Of a stretch of 15,150 nucleotides of DNA, positions 6,232 through 14,367 are shown one piece after another. The DNA lies in NCBI GenBank assembly GCA_937927685.1, contig CALBSC010000019.1, positions 1 through 15,150 of the forward strand, in the 5' to 3' direction. The notes under the pieces are model-generated. The model did no database searches and was not told the DNA's origin. It saw only the letters and a program-made list of their open reading frames with translations. Position 1 is the first letter of the stretch; each line of letters opens with the position of its first letter. The stretch comes from an uncultured Burkholderiales bacterium. Its GTDB lineage: Bacteria > Pseudomonadota > Gammaproteobacteria > Burkholderiales > Burkholderiaceae_C. The position numbers and the translations under genes were made by a program.

Positions 6232-7580
6232 ACGTTGAACAAATCCTGTCGCAGTTCCAGTCCCGTGGGGTGGAGACCTGCTTCCATGGCCGTCACATCA
6301 ACCCGCAGATCTATGCCGGGCTGGACGGCAACAACTGGCGCTTGCAAGACTACATCGCGCGTGGCGGCTATCAGGCGCTGCGCAAGGTGCTGGGTGTCGA
6401 TGGCGGTGAAGCGCTGACCCAGGACCAGGTGATTGCCACCGTCAAGGAGTCCGGTTTGCGTGGTCGCGGCGGCGCAGGGTTTCCCACCGGCCTGAAGTGG
6501 AGCTTCATGCCGCGCCAGTTCCCGGGTCAGAAGCACCTGGTGTGCAACTCGGACGAGGGTGAACCGGGCACCTGCAAGGACCGCGACATCCTGCACTACA
6601 ACCCCCACATCGTGATCGAAGGCATGGCGATTGCCGCCTACGCCATGGGCATCAACGTGGGCTACAACTACATCCACGGCGAAATTTTCCAGACCTACGA
6701 GCGCTTCGAAGCCGCCCTGGAAGAGGCGCGTGCCGCCGGGTTGCTCGGCGACAAGATTCTGGGCAGCAACTTCAGTTTCCAGTTGCATGCGGCCCATGGC
6801 TTTGGCGCCTACATCTGCGGCGAGGAAACCGCGCTGCTCGAATCGCTGGAAGGCAAGAAGGGTCAGCCGCGCTTCAAGCCGCCGTTCCCGGCCAGCTTCG
6901 GCCTGTACGGCAAGCCCACGACCATCAACAACACCGAGACCTTCGCGGCGGTGCCCTGGATCATCCGCAACGGGGGTCAGGCCTACCTCGAGTGTGGCAA
7001 GCCCAACAACGGCGGCACCAAGATTTTTTCGGTGAGCGGCGATGTGGAGCGTCCGGGCAACTATGAAGTCCCCATGGGCACGCCGTTTGCCCAGCTGCTG
7101 GAACTCGCGGGCGGTGTGCGCGCCGGTCGTCAGCTGAAGGCGGTGATTCCCGGTGGCTCGTCGGCCCCGGTGCTGCCGGCCAACATCATGATGGACATCA
7201 CGATGGACTACGACGCCATCGCCAAGGCCGGCTCCATGCTGGGCTCGGGCGCGGTGATCGTGATGGACGATACCCGCTGCATGGTCAAGAGCCTGCAGCG
7301 CCTGAGCTACTTCTACATGCACGAGTCGTGCGGTCAGTGCACGCCCTGCCGTGAGGGCACGGGCTGGCTGTGGCGCATGGTCGACCGCATCGAGAACGGG
7401 CAGGGCCGCCCCAGCGACATGCAGTTGCTGGACAACGTGGCCGAGAACATCATGGGGCGCACCATTTGCGCCCTGGGCGACGCGGCAGCCATGCCGGTGC
7501 GCGGCATGCTCAAGCATTTCCGCCACGAATTTGAACACCACATCACGCACAAGACCTGCATGGTCCCGGCGTACGTCTGA
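6228..7580 (+). CDS. nuoF: NADH-quinone oxidoreductase subunit F (51-kDa subunit, NADH/FMN site)
   Basis: A 450-residue catalytic subunit: it oxidises NADH, holds FMN and the [4Fe-4S] cluster N3, and passes electrons along the peripheral arm. The FMN-binding glycine-rich motif GLRGRGGAGFPTGLKWS is at residues 76–92, followed by NSDEGEPGTCKDRDIL. The nucleotide-site segment GAYICGEETALLESLEGKKG begins at 193. The N3 ligands are Cys368, Cys371 and Cys374 in ESCGQCTPCREGTGW, and Cys414 in GRTICALGDAA. Length is typical. The ATG at 6228 overlaps the nuoE stop, has GAGGGG upstream, and gives the plain N-terminus MNVEQILSQF; a longer start at 6159 is less likely. nuoG starts 12 nt downstream. Confidence 0.98.
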   Translation: MNVEQILSQFQSRGVETCFHGRHINPQIYAGLDGNNWRLQDYIARGGYQALRKVLGVDGGEALTQDQVIATVKESGLRGRGGAGFPTGLKWSFMPRQFPGQKHLVCNSDEGEPGTCKDRDILHYNPHIVIEGMAIAAYAMGINVGYNYIHGEIFQTYERFEAALEEARAAGLLGDKILGSNFSFQLHAAHGFGAYICGEETALLESLEGKKGQPRFKPPFPASFGLYGKPTTINNTETFAAVPWIIRNGGQAYLECGKPNNGGTKIFSVSGDVERPGNYEVPMGTPFAQLLELAGGVRAGRQLKAVIPGGSSAPVLPANIMMDITMDYDAIAKAGSMLGSGAVIVMDDTRCMVKSLQRLSYFYMHESCGQCTPCREGTGWLWRMVDRIENGQGRPSDMQLLDNVAENIMGRTICALGDAAAMPVRGMLKHFRHEFEHHITHKTCMVPAYV

Positions 7581-7592
7581 CCGGAAAGCATC

Positions 7593-9680
7593 ATGGTTGA
7601 AATCGAGCTCGATGGCAAGAAAGTAGAGGTCCAGGAAGGCAGCATGGTCATGCATGCCGCCGAGAAGGCCGGCACTTTCATTCCCCATTTCTGCTATCAC
7701 AAGAAACTGAGCATTGCGGCCAACTGCCGCATGTGCCTGGTGGATGTGGAGAAGGCGCCCAAGCCCATGCCGGCCTGCGCCACCCCGGTCACCCAGGGCA
7801 TGATCGTGCGCACCCACACCGACAAGGCCGTCAAGGCGCAAAAGTCGGTCATGGAGTTCCTGCTGATCAACCACCCGCTGGATTGCCCCATTTGCGACCA
7901 GGGCGGTGAATGCCAGTTGCAAGACCTGGCTGTTGGCTACGGCGGTTCGGCTTCGCGCTACGACGAAGAAAAGCGCGTGGTGTTCCACAAGGATGTGGGC
8001 CCGCTGATCTCCATGGAGGAGATGAGCCGTTGCATCCACTGCACGCGTTGCGTGCGCTTTGGTCAGGAAATTGCCGGCGTGATGGAACTGGGCATGTCCC
8101 ACCGCGGTGAGCACTCGGAGATCGAAACCTTCGTCGGTGCCACAGTGGATTCAGAGCTCTCCGGCAACATGATCGACCTGTGCCCGGTGGGTGCGCTCAC
8201 CAGCAAGCCGTTCCGCTACAGCGCCCGCACCTGGGAGCTGAGCCGTCGCAAGTCGGTCAGCCCGCACGACGCCACCGGTGCCAACCTGATTGTGCAAGTC
8301 AAGAACCACCAGGTGATGCGCGTGGTGCCGCTCGAGAACGAAGCGGTCAACGAGTGCTGGATTGCCGACCGCGACCGTTTCTCCTACGAAGCCCTCAATG
8401 GCGACGACCGCCTCACCCAGCCCATGCTCAAGCAGGGCGGCGAGTGGAAGACGGTGGACTGGACCACCGCCCTCGAGTACGTGGCCAACGGGCTCAAGCA
8501 GGTCAAGGCCGAGCATGGCCCACAGGCCATTGGCACGCTGGCCAGCCCGCACAGCACCGCTGAAGAGTTGTACCTGGCTGGGTCGCTCATGCGGGGCCTG
8601 GGCAGTGGCAACATCGATGCGCGTTTGCGCGCGGCCGACTTCCACCACGAGGGGGGTGTGCGCTGGCTCGGCACCTCCATCGCATCGCTCGCCGAGTTGC
8701 AGCGTGCCCTGGTGATTGGCGGCAACCCCCGCAAGGATCAACCCCTGCTGGGTCAGCGTTTGCGTCAGGCGGCTCGCCGCGGTGCGCAGATCCTGTCGCT
8801 CAACGACCAACGTGTGGACTGGGCCATGCCGGTGCATACCGTCTACCAGGCCTCTGCCTCGGTCTGGGTGCAGGCCCTGGCCGATGTGGCCGCTGCGGTG
8901 GCCCAGGCCAAAGGCGTGTTGCCCCTGGTGGTGGGCAACGCCACGCAACCGCAGGCACTGGCCATCGCCCAGTCGCTGTTGAGTGGCGAGCGCAAGGCGG
9001 TGTTGCTGGGTAACGCCGCCGCCCACCATCCTCAGGCCTCCGGCCTGCTGGCACTGGCCAACTGGATCGGTCAGCACACCGGGGCGAGCGTGGGTTTCCT
9101 GGGTGAAGCCGCCAACACCGTGGGCGCTCAACTGGTGGGGGCTTTGCCGTCGGACGGCGGGCTCAATGCCGCCCAGATGTCGCAGTCGGGCAGCCTGAAA
9201 GCCGTGCTGCTGCTCAACACGGAACCGGGCGCTGACAGCGCCCACGGGACCGAAGGCTTGGCCAAGAGCGACATGGTGGTCACCTTGTCGCCCTTCAAAA
9301 CCAACCTCGACATCAGCGATGTGCTGTTGCCGATTTCCCCCTTCACCGAAACCGCCGGCACCTTCGTGAACACCGAAGGCCGCGCGCAATCTTTCCACGG
9401 GGTGGTGCGCCCCCTGGGTGAAACCCGCCCGGGCTGGAAAGTGTTGCGCGTGCTGGGCACGATGCTGGGTGTGCCGGGCTTTGGATTCGAGACCATTGAA
9501 GAGGTGCGTGCTGCGGCGCTGCCGGCCGACATCACAACTCGACTGTCCAACGCATCGACGGCCTATGTGGAGGTGGCTCCTGCGGCGGTCCCGGTGACGG
9601 CCTCGATCTATCAACTCGATGGCCTGGTGCGTCGCGCCCCGTCGCTGCAAGCCACGGCGGACGCCGCAGGAGGTCACTGA
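7593..9680 (+). CDS. nuoG: NADH-quinone oxidoreductase subunit G (75-kDa subunit)
   Basis: A 695-residue iron–sulfur subunit. The N-terminal ferredoxin-like part carries N1b (Cys34, Cys45, Cys48, Cys62). Next comes the His-Cys3 cluster N5 (His94, Cys98, Cys101, Cys107 in LINHPLDCPICDQGGECQ), then N4 (Cys147, Cys150, Cys153 and Cys197 in DLCPVGALTSKPF). The C-terminal two-thirds resemble a molybdopterin oxidoreductase fold that has lost its cofactor role. The extra cluster N7 of E. coli and Thermus is absent: where its cysteines should be (about residues 221–250) there are none, and only Cys255 remains in NECWIADRDRF. This is the common state outside those lineages. The last 40 residues are variable. 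The ATG at 7593 has GGAAAG 4 nt upstream. Confidence 0.97.
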   Translation: MVEIELDGKKVEVQEGSMVMHAAEKAGTFIPHFCYHKKLSIAANCRMCLVDVEKAPKPMPACATPVTQGMIVRTHTDKAVKAQKSVMEFLLINHPLDCPICDQGGECQLQDLAVGYGGSASRYDEEKRVVFHKDVGPLISMEEMSRCIHCTRCVRFGQEIAGVMELGMSHRGEHSEIETFVGATVDSELSGNMIDLCPVGALTSKPFRYSARTWELSRRKSVSPHDATGANLIVQVKNHQVMRVVPLENEAVNECWIADRDRFSYEALNGDDRLTQPMLKQGGEWKTVDWTTALEYVANGLKQVKAEHGPQAIGTLASPHSTAEELYLAGSLMRGLGSGNIDARLRAADFHHEGGVRWLGTSIASLAELQRALVIGGNPRKDQPLLGQRLRQAARRGAQILSLNDQRVDWAMPVHTVYQASASVWVQALADVAAAVAQAKGVLPLVVGNATQPQALAIAQSLLSGERKAVLLGNAAAHHPQASGLLALANWIGQHTGASVGFLGEAANTVGAQLVGALPSDGGLNAAQMSQSGSLKAVLLLNTEPGADSAHGTEGLAKSDMVVTLSPFKTNLDISDVLLPISPFTETAGTFVNTEGRAQSFHGVVRPLGETRPGWKVLRVLGTMLGVPGFGFETIEEVRAAALPADITTRLSNASTAYVEVAPAAVPVTASIYQLDGLVRRAPSLQATADAAGGH
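9668..9674 (+). promoter_or_regulatory. Strong Shine-Dalgarno for nuoH
   Basis: AGGAGGT, the longest anti-16S match I see in the operon, lies inside the last codons of nuoG, 8 nt before the nuoH ATG. It favours high translation of this membrane subunit independent of nuoG termination. Confidence 0.65.
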
Positions 9681-9682
9681 TC

Positions 9683-10765
9683 ATGGTGGATGCCCTCTAC
9701 AACGCTGGCTTGCATCTGCTGGCCGCCTCCTGGTGGTCGGCGGTGGTGTGGCCGGTGCTCTGGACGCTGCTCAAGATTGTGGTGGTGCTGCTGCCCTTGA
9801 TGGGCTGCGTGGCCTACCTCACCTTGTGGGAGCGCAAGGCCATTGGCTTCACCCAGGTGCGTGTGGGTCCCAACCGCACCGGCCCCGGTGGCTTGCTGCA
9901 GCCGATCGCTGATGCGCTCAAACTGCTGACCAAGGAAATCATCGTCCCGTCCAAGGCCTCGACCGGCTTGTTTTTGCTGGGTCCGATCATGACCATCATG
10001 CCGGCGCTGGCCGCCTGGGCGGTGGTGCCGTTTGGTCCCGAGGTGGCGCTGGCCAATGTGAACGCGGGTTTGCTGTTCCTGATGGCCATCACCTCGCTCG
10101 AGGTGTATGGCGTGATCATCGCCGGCTGGGCCTCCAACTCCAAGTACGCCTTCCTGGGCGCCATGCGGGCGTCGGCCCAGATGGTGAGTTACGAAATCGC
10201 CATGGGCTTTTGTCTGGTGGTGGTGCTGATGGTCTCGGGCAGCCTCAACATGACCGACATCGTGATGGGGCAGGGGCAGGGCATGATGGCCGAGCAGGGG
10301 CTGGGCTTCCTGTCCTGGAACTGGTTGCCGCTGTTGCCGATCTTCCTGGTGTATTTCATCTCCGGTCTGGCTGAAACCAACCGCCACCCGTTCGACGTGG
10401 TGGAAGGCGAGTCAGAAATCGTGGCCGGGCACATGATCGAGTACTCGGGCATGTCCTTCGCCATGTTCTTCCTGGCCGAATACGCCAACATGATCCTGGT
10501 GTCCATGCTGGCCGTGCTGTTGTTCCTGGGCGGCTGGTTGCCCCCGCTGAACAACGAGCTCTTCAACCTGGTGCCGGGCTGGATCTGGCTGGCCATCAAA
10601 ACCTTTGTCGTCGTCACCATGTTCCTGTGGGTGCGTGCGACCTTCCCGCGCTTCCGTTACGACCAGATCATGCGTCTGGGCTGGAAGATCTTCATTCCGG
10701 TCACCCTGGTGTGGCTGGTGGTGGTGGGCCTGTGGATGCAGACCCCCTGGAACATTTGGCCTTGA
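9683..10765 (+). CDS. nuoH: NADH-quinone oxidoreductase subunit H
   Basis: A 360-residue integral membrane subunit with about eight helices, at the junction of the membrane and peripheral arms; it forms much of the quinone tunnel and the first proton path. Both family signatures are present: WERKAIGFTQVRVGPNRTGP (49–68) and AETNRHPFDVVEGESEIVAG (230–249). The second holds the acidic loop facing the quinone chamber. A Gly/Met-rich stretch at about 205–219 (GQGQGMMAEQG) lies in an interhelix loop, and family members differ in this region. The start is the ATG 2 nt after the nuoG stop, with a strong Shine-Dalgarno at 8 nt. Length and hydropathy are normal. nuoI follows 13 nt after the stop. Confidence 0.98.
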   Translation: MVDALYNAGLHLLAASWWSAVVWPVLWTLLKIVVVLLPLMGCVAYLTLWERKAIGFTQVRVGPNRTGPGGLLQPIADALKLLTKEIIVPSKASTGLFLLGPIMTIMPALAAWAVVPFGPEVALANVNAGLLFLMAITSLEVYGVIIAGWASNSKYAFLGAMRASAQMVSYEIAMGFCLVVVLMVSGSLNMTDIVMGQGQGMMAEQGLGFLSWNWLPLLPIFLVYFISGLAETNRHPFDVVEGESEIVAGHMIEYSGMSFAMFFLAEYANMILVSMLAVLLFLGGWLPPLNNELFNLVPGWIWLAIKTFVVVTMFLWVRATFPRFRYDQIMRLGWKIFIPVTLVWLVVVGLWMQTPWNIWP

Positions 10766-10768
10766 CCC

Positions 10769-10772
10769 GGAG
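10769..10772 (+). promoter_or_regulatory. Shine-Dalgarno that fixes the nuoI start
   Basis: GGAG lies 6 nt before the ATG at 10779. An in-frame open stretch extends back to 10605 inside nuoH, but its Cys/Trp/Arg-rich translation is a shadow of that gene. A second ATG at 10788 is poorly spaced. Confidence 0.5.
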
Positions 10773-10778
10773 CCTGAC

Positions 10779-11291
10779 ATGACCACGATGGCAACCCGAG
10801 CCCCTTTCTCCTGGCGCGACTTCCTCTCCAGCTTCATGCTGACCGAGCTGTTCAAGGGCATGGCCCTGACCGGTCGTTACATGTTCGCGCGCAAGATCAC
10901 GATTCAGTTCCCGGAAGAGAAGACGCCGCAGAGCCCGCGTTTCCGCGGTCTGCACGCGCTGCGTCGCTACGCCAATGGCGAAGAGCGTTGCATTGCGTGC
11001 AAGCTGTGCGAGGCCGTGTGCCCCGCGATGGCCATCACCATCGAATCGGACGTGCGTGACGACGGCAGCCGTCGCACCACGCGCTATGACATCGACCTCA
11101 CCAAGTGCATCTTCTGCGGCTTCTGCGAGGAGAGCTGCCCGGTTGACTCGATTGTCGAGACCCACATCTTCGAATACCACGGCGAGAAGCGCGGCGACCT
11201 CTACTTCACCAAAGAGATGCTGCTGGCCGTGGGCGACCGTTACGAACCCGAGATCGCCGCCAACAAGGCAGCGGATGCCAAATACCGCTGA
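10779..11291 (+). CDS. nuoI: NADH-quinone oxidoreductase subunit I (2×[4Fe-4S] ferredoxin)
   Basis: A 170-residue subunit of the connecting arm that binds clusters N6a and N6b, relaying electrons towards N2 in NuoB. The two bacterial-ferredoxin motifs are intact: CIACKLCEAVCP (Cys71, 74, 77, 81) and CIFCGFCEESCP (Cys110, 113, 116, 120). An N-terminal amphipathic stretch (FSWRDFLSSFMLTELFKGMA) probably lies on the membrane surface. The segment ITIQFPEEKTPQSPRFRGLH follows and matches the family. I chose the ATG at 10779 by its GGAG and by the family N-terminus; ATG 10788 would remove three residues and is the only close alternative. nuoJ starts 15 nt downstream. Confidence 0.97.
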   Translation: MTTMATRAPFSWRDFLSSFMLTELFKGMALTGRYMFARKITIQFPEEKTPQSPRFRGLHALRRYANGEERCIACKLCEAVCPAMAITIESDVRDDGSRRTTRYDIDLTKCIFCGFCEESCPVDSIVETHIFEYHGEKRGDLYFTKEMLLAVGDRYEPEIAANKAADAKYR

Positions 11292-11306
11292 AGCGAGCCT
11301 CTGACC

Positions 11307-11963
11307 ATGGATATCAAATCAGCCCTGTTTTACGTCTTCTCGGCGGTGCTGCTGCTCGCAGCCTTCCGGGTCATTACCGCACGCAACCCGGTTCACGCGG
11401 CACTCTTCCTGGTGCTGGCTTTCTTCCAGGCCTCGGGCGTGTGGATGCTGTTGCATGCCGAATTCCTGTCCATCACCCTGGTGCTTGTGTATGTGGGGGC
11501 GGTGATGGTGCTGTTCCTGTTTGTGGTGATGATGCTCGACATCAACCTGGACACCTTGCGGCAAGGCTTCTGGCGGCACTTCCCGCTGGCCGCGACTGTC
11601 GGTGCCGTGGTGGCCCTCGAACTGGCTGCTGTGTTGATGGGCGGCTTTCGCGTGAGCGAAGCGCCGGTGGTGGCACAGGCGGCCCCGGCCGCTGCAGGCG
11701 CCATGCCTGGTCAGATTTCCAATACGCGAGACCTGGGTGTCGCCCTCTACACCCACTACCTCTACCCGCTGCAAATTGCCGCGGCCATCTTGCTGGTGGC
11801 CATGGTGGCAGCGATTGCCCTGACCCTGCGTGAGCGCAAGGACAGCAAATACCAGAACCCGTCCGAGCAGGTGCGTGTGCGCGCCAAGGACCGGGTGGAA
11901 CTGATCAAGATGGAACCGGTGCGTCCCGCGCCCCCCGCACCCGTCGAGGAGAAGCAAGCATGA
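11307..11963 (+). CDS. nuoJ: NADH-quinone oxidoreductase subunit J
   Basis: A 218-residue membrane subunit with five helices, at about residues 3–21, 28–48, 54–76, 92–112 and 151–174. The third contains the conserved VYVGAVMVLFLFVVMMLD, the π-bulge helix implicated in coupling quinone chemistry to proton transfer. Between helices 4 and 5 is an Ala-rich loop (VVAQAAPAAAGAMPG). After helix 5 comes a charged tail ending in a Pro-rich stretch (EPVRPAPPAPVEEKQA), making the protein some 30 residues longer than the 184-residue E. coli subunit. Shine-Dalgarno is weak. Its stop overlaps the nuoK start as ATGA. Confidence 0.96.
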   Translation: MDIKSALFYVFSAVLLLAAFRVITARNPVHAALFLVLAFFQASGVWMLLHAEFLSITLVLVYVGAVMVLFLFVVMMLDINLDTLRQGFWRHFPLAATVGAVVALELAAVLMGGFRVSEAPVVAQAAPAAAGAMPGQISNTRDLGVALYTHYLYPLQIAAAILLVAMVAAIALTLRERKDSKYQNPSEQVRVRAKDRVELIKMEPVRPAPPAPVEEKQA

Positions 11964-12268
11964 GCGTGACCCTGGGCCATTACCTGTCACTGGGCGCAAT
12001 TTTGTTTGCGCTGTCGGTCACCGGCATCTTCCTCAACCGCAAGAACCTCATTGTGCTGCTGATGGCCATCGAACTGATGCTGCTGGCGGTCAACATGAAC
12101 TTCGTGGCCTTTTCGCATTACCTCGGCGACATGCAGGGCCAGATCTTCGTGTTCTTCATTCTGACCGTGGCCGCTGCCGAATCAGCGATTGGCCTGGCCA
12201 TTCTGGTGCTGCTGTTCCGCAACCGCGCGAGCATCAACGTCGACGAACTCAATTCACTCAAAGGCTGA
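11960..12268 (+). CDS. nuoK: NADH-quinone oxidoreductase subunit K
   Basis: A 102-residue membrane subunit with three helices, related to MrpC of Na+/H+ antiporters. The two conserved membrane glutamates of the proton path are present: Glu38 in LLMAIELMLLAVNMNFVAF and Glu74 in TVAAAESAIGLAILV, equivalent to Glu36 and Glu72 of E. coli. The C-terminus SINVDELNSLKG is the usual ending. The start codon overlaps the nuoJ stop, so the two are translationally coupled. nuoL follows after 19 nt. Confidence 0.98.
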   Translation: MSVTLGHYLSLGAILFALSVTGIFLNRKNLIVLLMAIELMLLAVNMNFVAFSHYLGDMQGQIFVFFILTVAAAESAIGLAILVLLFRNRASINVDELNSLKG

Positions 12269-12287
12269 TCGCGCAGCTCCCACAGTC

Positions 12288-14315
12288 ATGAGTCAAACCT
12301 TACAAGCTTCCACCCTGCTGGCTGTGCCGCTTGCCCCTCTGGCGGGCTCGGCGCTGGCCGGCATTCTCGGCACCCGACTGGGGGGCAACTGGATCGGTCG
12401 CACCCTCAGCCACTCGCTCACCATCCTGGGCGTGCTGGTGGCTTTCGTGCTGTCTGCCATGACGCTCTACAGCGTGGCGGTCGACGGCGCACGGTTCAAC
12501 GACACCCTCTACACCTGGATGGTGGTGGGCGGTCTCAAGATGGAAGTGGGCTTCCTGATCGACGGCCTCACCGCCATGATGATGTGCGTGGTGACCTTCG
12601 TCTCACTGATGGTGCACCTCTACACCATCGGGTACATGGAAGAGGACGACGGTTACAACCGTTTCTTCGCCTATATCTCGCTCTTCACCTTCTCCATGCT
12701 GATGCTCGTGATGAGCAACAACATGCTGCAACTGTTTTTCGGCTGGGAAGCGGTGGGCCTGGTGTCCTACCTGCTGATCGGCTTCTGGTTCAACAAGCCC
12801 AGCGCGGTGTTTGCCAACATGAAGGCCTTCCTGGTCAACCGGGTGGGTGACTTCGGCTTCATCCTGGGCATCGGCCTGATCGCCGCCTATGCGGGCACGC
12901 TCAACTACGCCGAGGCCTTTGCCAAGGCCGGGGAGTTGGGCTCGCAAACTTTCCCCGGCACCGACTGGATGCTGGTGACCGTGATCTGCATTTGCCTGTT
13001 CATCGGTGCCATGGGTAAGTCGGCCCAGTTTCCGCTGCACGTGTGGCTGCCCGACTCGATGGAAGGCCCCACCCCCATTTCCGCGCTGATCCACGCCGCC
13101 ACCATGGTGACGGCTGGTATCTTCATGGTGGCGCGCATGTCGCCGCTCTTCGAGCTCAGCGACACCGCACTCAACTTCATTTTGGTGATCGGTGCCATCA
13201 CGGCGCTCTTCATGGGCTTTCTGGGCATCATCCAGAATGACATCAAGCGGGTGGTGGCGTACTCCACGCTGTCGCAGCTGGGTTACATGACGGTGGCACT
13301 GGGCGCGTCTGCCTATTCGGTGGCCGTATTCCATCTGATGACGCACGCTTTTTTCAAGGCGCTGCTGTTCCTCGGCGCCGGCTCGGTCATCATGGGCATG
13401 CACCACAACCAGGACATCCGCTGGATGGGCGGCGTGCGCAAGTACATGCCCATCACCTGGATCACCTCGCTGCTGGGGTCGTTGGCGCTGATTGGTACGC
13501 CGCTTTTCGCCGGCTTCTATTCCAAGGACAGCATCATCGAGGCCGTGGCGGAGAGTCATCTGCCCGCCGCCGGTTTTGCGCAATTTGCTGTTTTGGCTGG
13601 TGTGTTTGTCACGGCCTTCTATTCGTTCCGCATGTACTTCCTGGTGTTCCACGGCCAGGAACGTTATGACCAGAACCCGGATGCCCACCACGACGCGCAC
13701 CACGACGACCACCAGGGTCACGATGACCACCACGAACCGCACGAGTCGCCCTGGGTGGTGACGGTGCCCTTGTTGTTGCTGGCCATTCCGTCGGTCGTGA
13801 TCGGTTATCTGACGATCGAGCCCATGCTCTACGGCGACTTCTTCCAGGACGCCATCTTCGTCAACGCTGACAAGCATCACGTCATGAAGGAACTCGCCGA
13901 GGCCTTCCACGGACCGCTGGCCATGGCCGCGCATGCCTTCAGCACGCTGCCGTTCTGGCTGGCCTTGAGCGGCGTGGTGCTGTCCTATTACATGTACATG
14001 ATCAATCCGGCCGTGCCGGCCGCCATCAAGCGGACGTTCCAGCCCCTCTACACCCTGCTGGAAAACAAGTACTACCTGGACTGGATCAACGAGAACATCC
14101 TGGCCCGTGGGGCGCGTGCCCTGGGCACCGGCCTGTGGCGCGGTGGCGACCAGGCCTTGATTGATGGCGCCGTGGTCAATGGTTCCTGGAAACTGGTGGG
14201 CTGGGTGTCCTCGGTGGCGCGCCACCTGCAGTCTGGCTACCTCTACCACTATGCCTTGGTGATGATCCTGGGCGTGTTCATGCTGATGACCTGGTTCGTC
14301 TGGCTCAACCCCTGA
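12288..14315 (+). CDS. nuoL: NADH-quinone oxidoreductase subunit L (antiporter-like)
   Basis: A 675-residue distal proton-pumping subunit with many helices and, by family, a long lateral helix near the C-terminus. Key channel residues are present at constant offset from E. coli: Glu154 (FFGWEAVGLVSYLL), Asp188, Lys244 (GAMGKSAQFPLHVWLPDSME), His353 and Lys357 (THAFFKALLFLGAGS), and Lys413-Asp414 (FYSKDSIIEA). A His/Asp-rich loop occupies about residues 467–485. The ATG at 12288 gives MSQTLQASTLLAVPLAPLAG; it has no clear Shine-Dalgarno. An upstream in-frame start at 12189 lies wholly in nuoK's shadow and is rejected. 52 nt separate the stop from nuoM. Confidence 0.97.
   Translation: MSQTLQASTLLAVPLAPLAGSALAGILGTRLGGNWIGRTLSHSLTILGVLVAFVLSAMTLYSVAVDGARFNDTLYTWMVVGGLKMEVGFLIDGLTAMMMCVVTFVSLMVHLYTIGYMEEDDGYNRFFAYISLFTFSMLMLVMSNNMLQLFFGWEAVGLVSYLLIGFWFNKPSAVFANMKAFLVNRVGDFGFILGIGLIAAYAGTLNYAEAFAKAGELGSQTFPGTDWMLVTVICICLFIGAMGKSAQFPLHVWLPDSMEGPTPISALIHAATMVTAGIFMVARMSPLFELSDTALNFILVIGAITALFMGFLGIIQNDIKRVVAYSTLSQLGYMTVALGASAYSVAVFHLMTHAFFKALLFLGAGSVIMGMHHNQDIRWMGGVRKYMPITWITSLLGSLALIGTPLFAGFYSKDSIIEAVAESHLPAAGFAQFAVLAGVFVTAFYSFRMYFLVFHGQERYDQNPDAHHDAHHDDHQGHDDHHEPHESPWVVTVPLLLLAIPSVVIGYLTIEPMLYGDFFQDAIFVNADKHHVMKELAEAFHGPLAMAAHAFSTLPFWLALSGVVLSYYMYMINPAVPAAIKRTFQPLYTLLENKYYLDWINENILARGARALGTGLWRGGDQALIDGAVVNGSWKLVGWVSSVARHLQSGYLYHYALVMILGVFMLMTWFVWLNP
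13686..13742 (+). repeat. Low-complexity His/Asp codon run within nuoL
   Basis: CACCACGACGCG (13686–13697) and CACCACGACGAC (13698–13709) are near-identical 12-nt units, followed by further CAC and GAC/GAT codons. The run encodes nine His, five Asp and one Glu among 19 residues (467–485) in a loop between membrane helices. The sequence looks like slippage-prone codon repetition. Confidence 0.7.
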
Positions 14316-14367
14316 CGCCTGCGGATGCCTTGCACGACCCAACCCTGAGCAAAGAGAAATACACATC

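Noticed and set aside
6210..8114. 634-codon open frame on the minus strand opposite nuoF and nuoG
   Set aside because: It is antisense to two intact, conserved genes, with low-complexity His/Ala/Gly-rich translation and no supporting context.
14316..14367. 52-nt gap between nuoL and nuoM as a possible terminator or small gene
   Set aside because: No convincing inverted repeat, T-tract or start/stop pair with coding character is present; it is an ordinary spacer.
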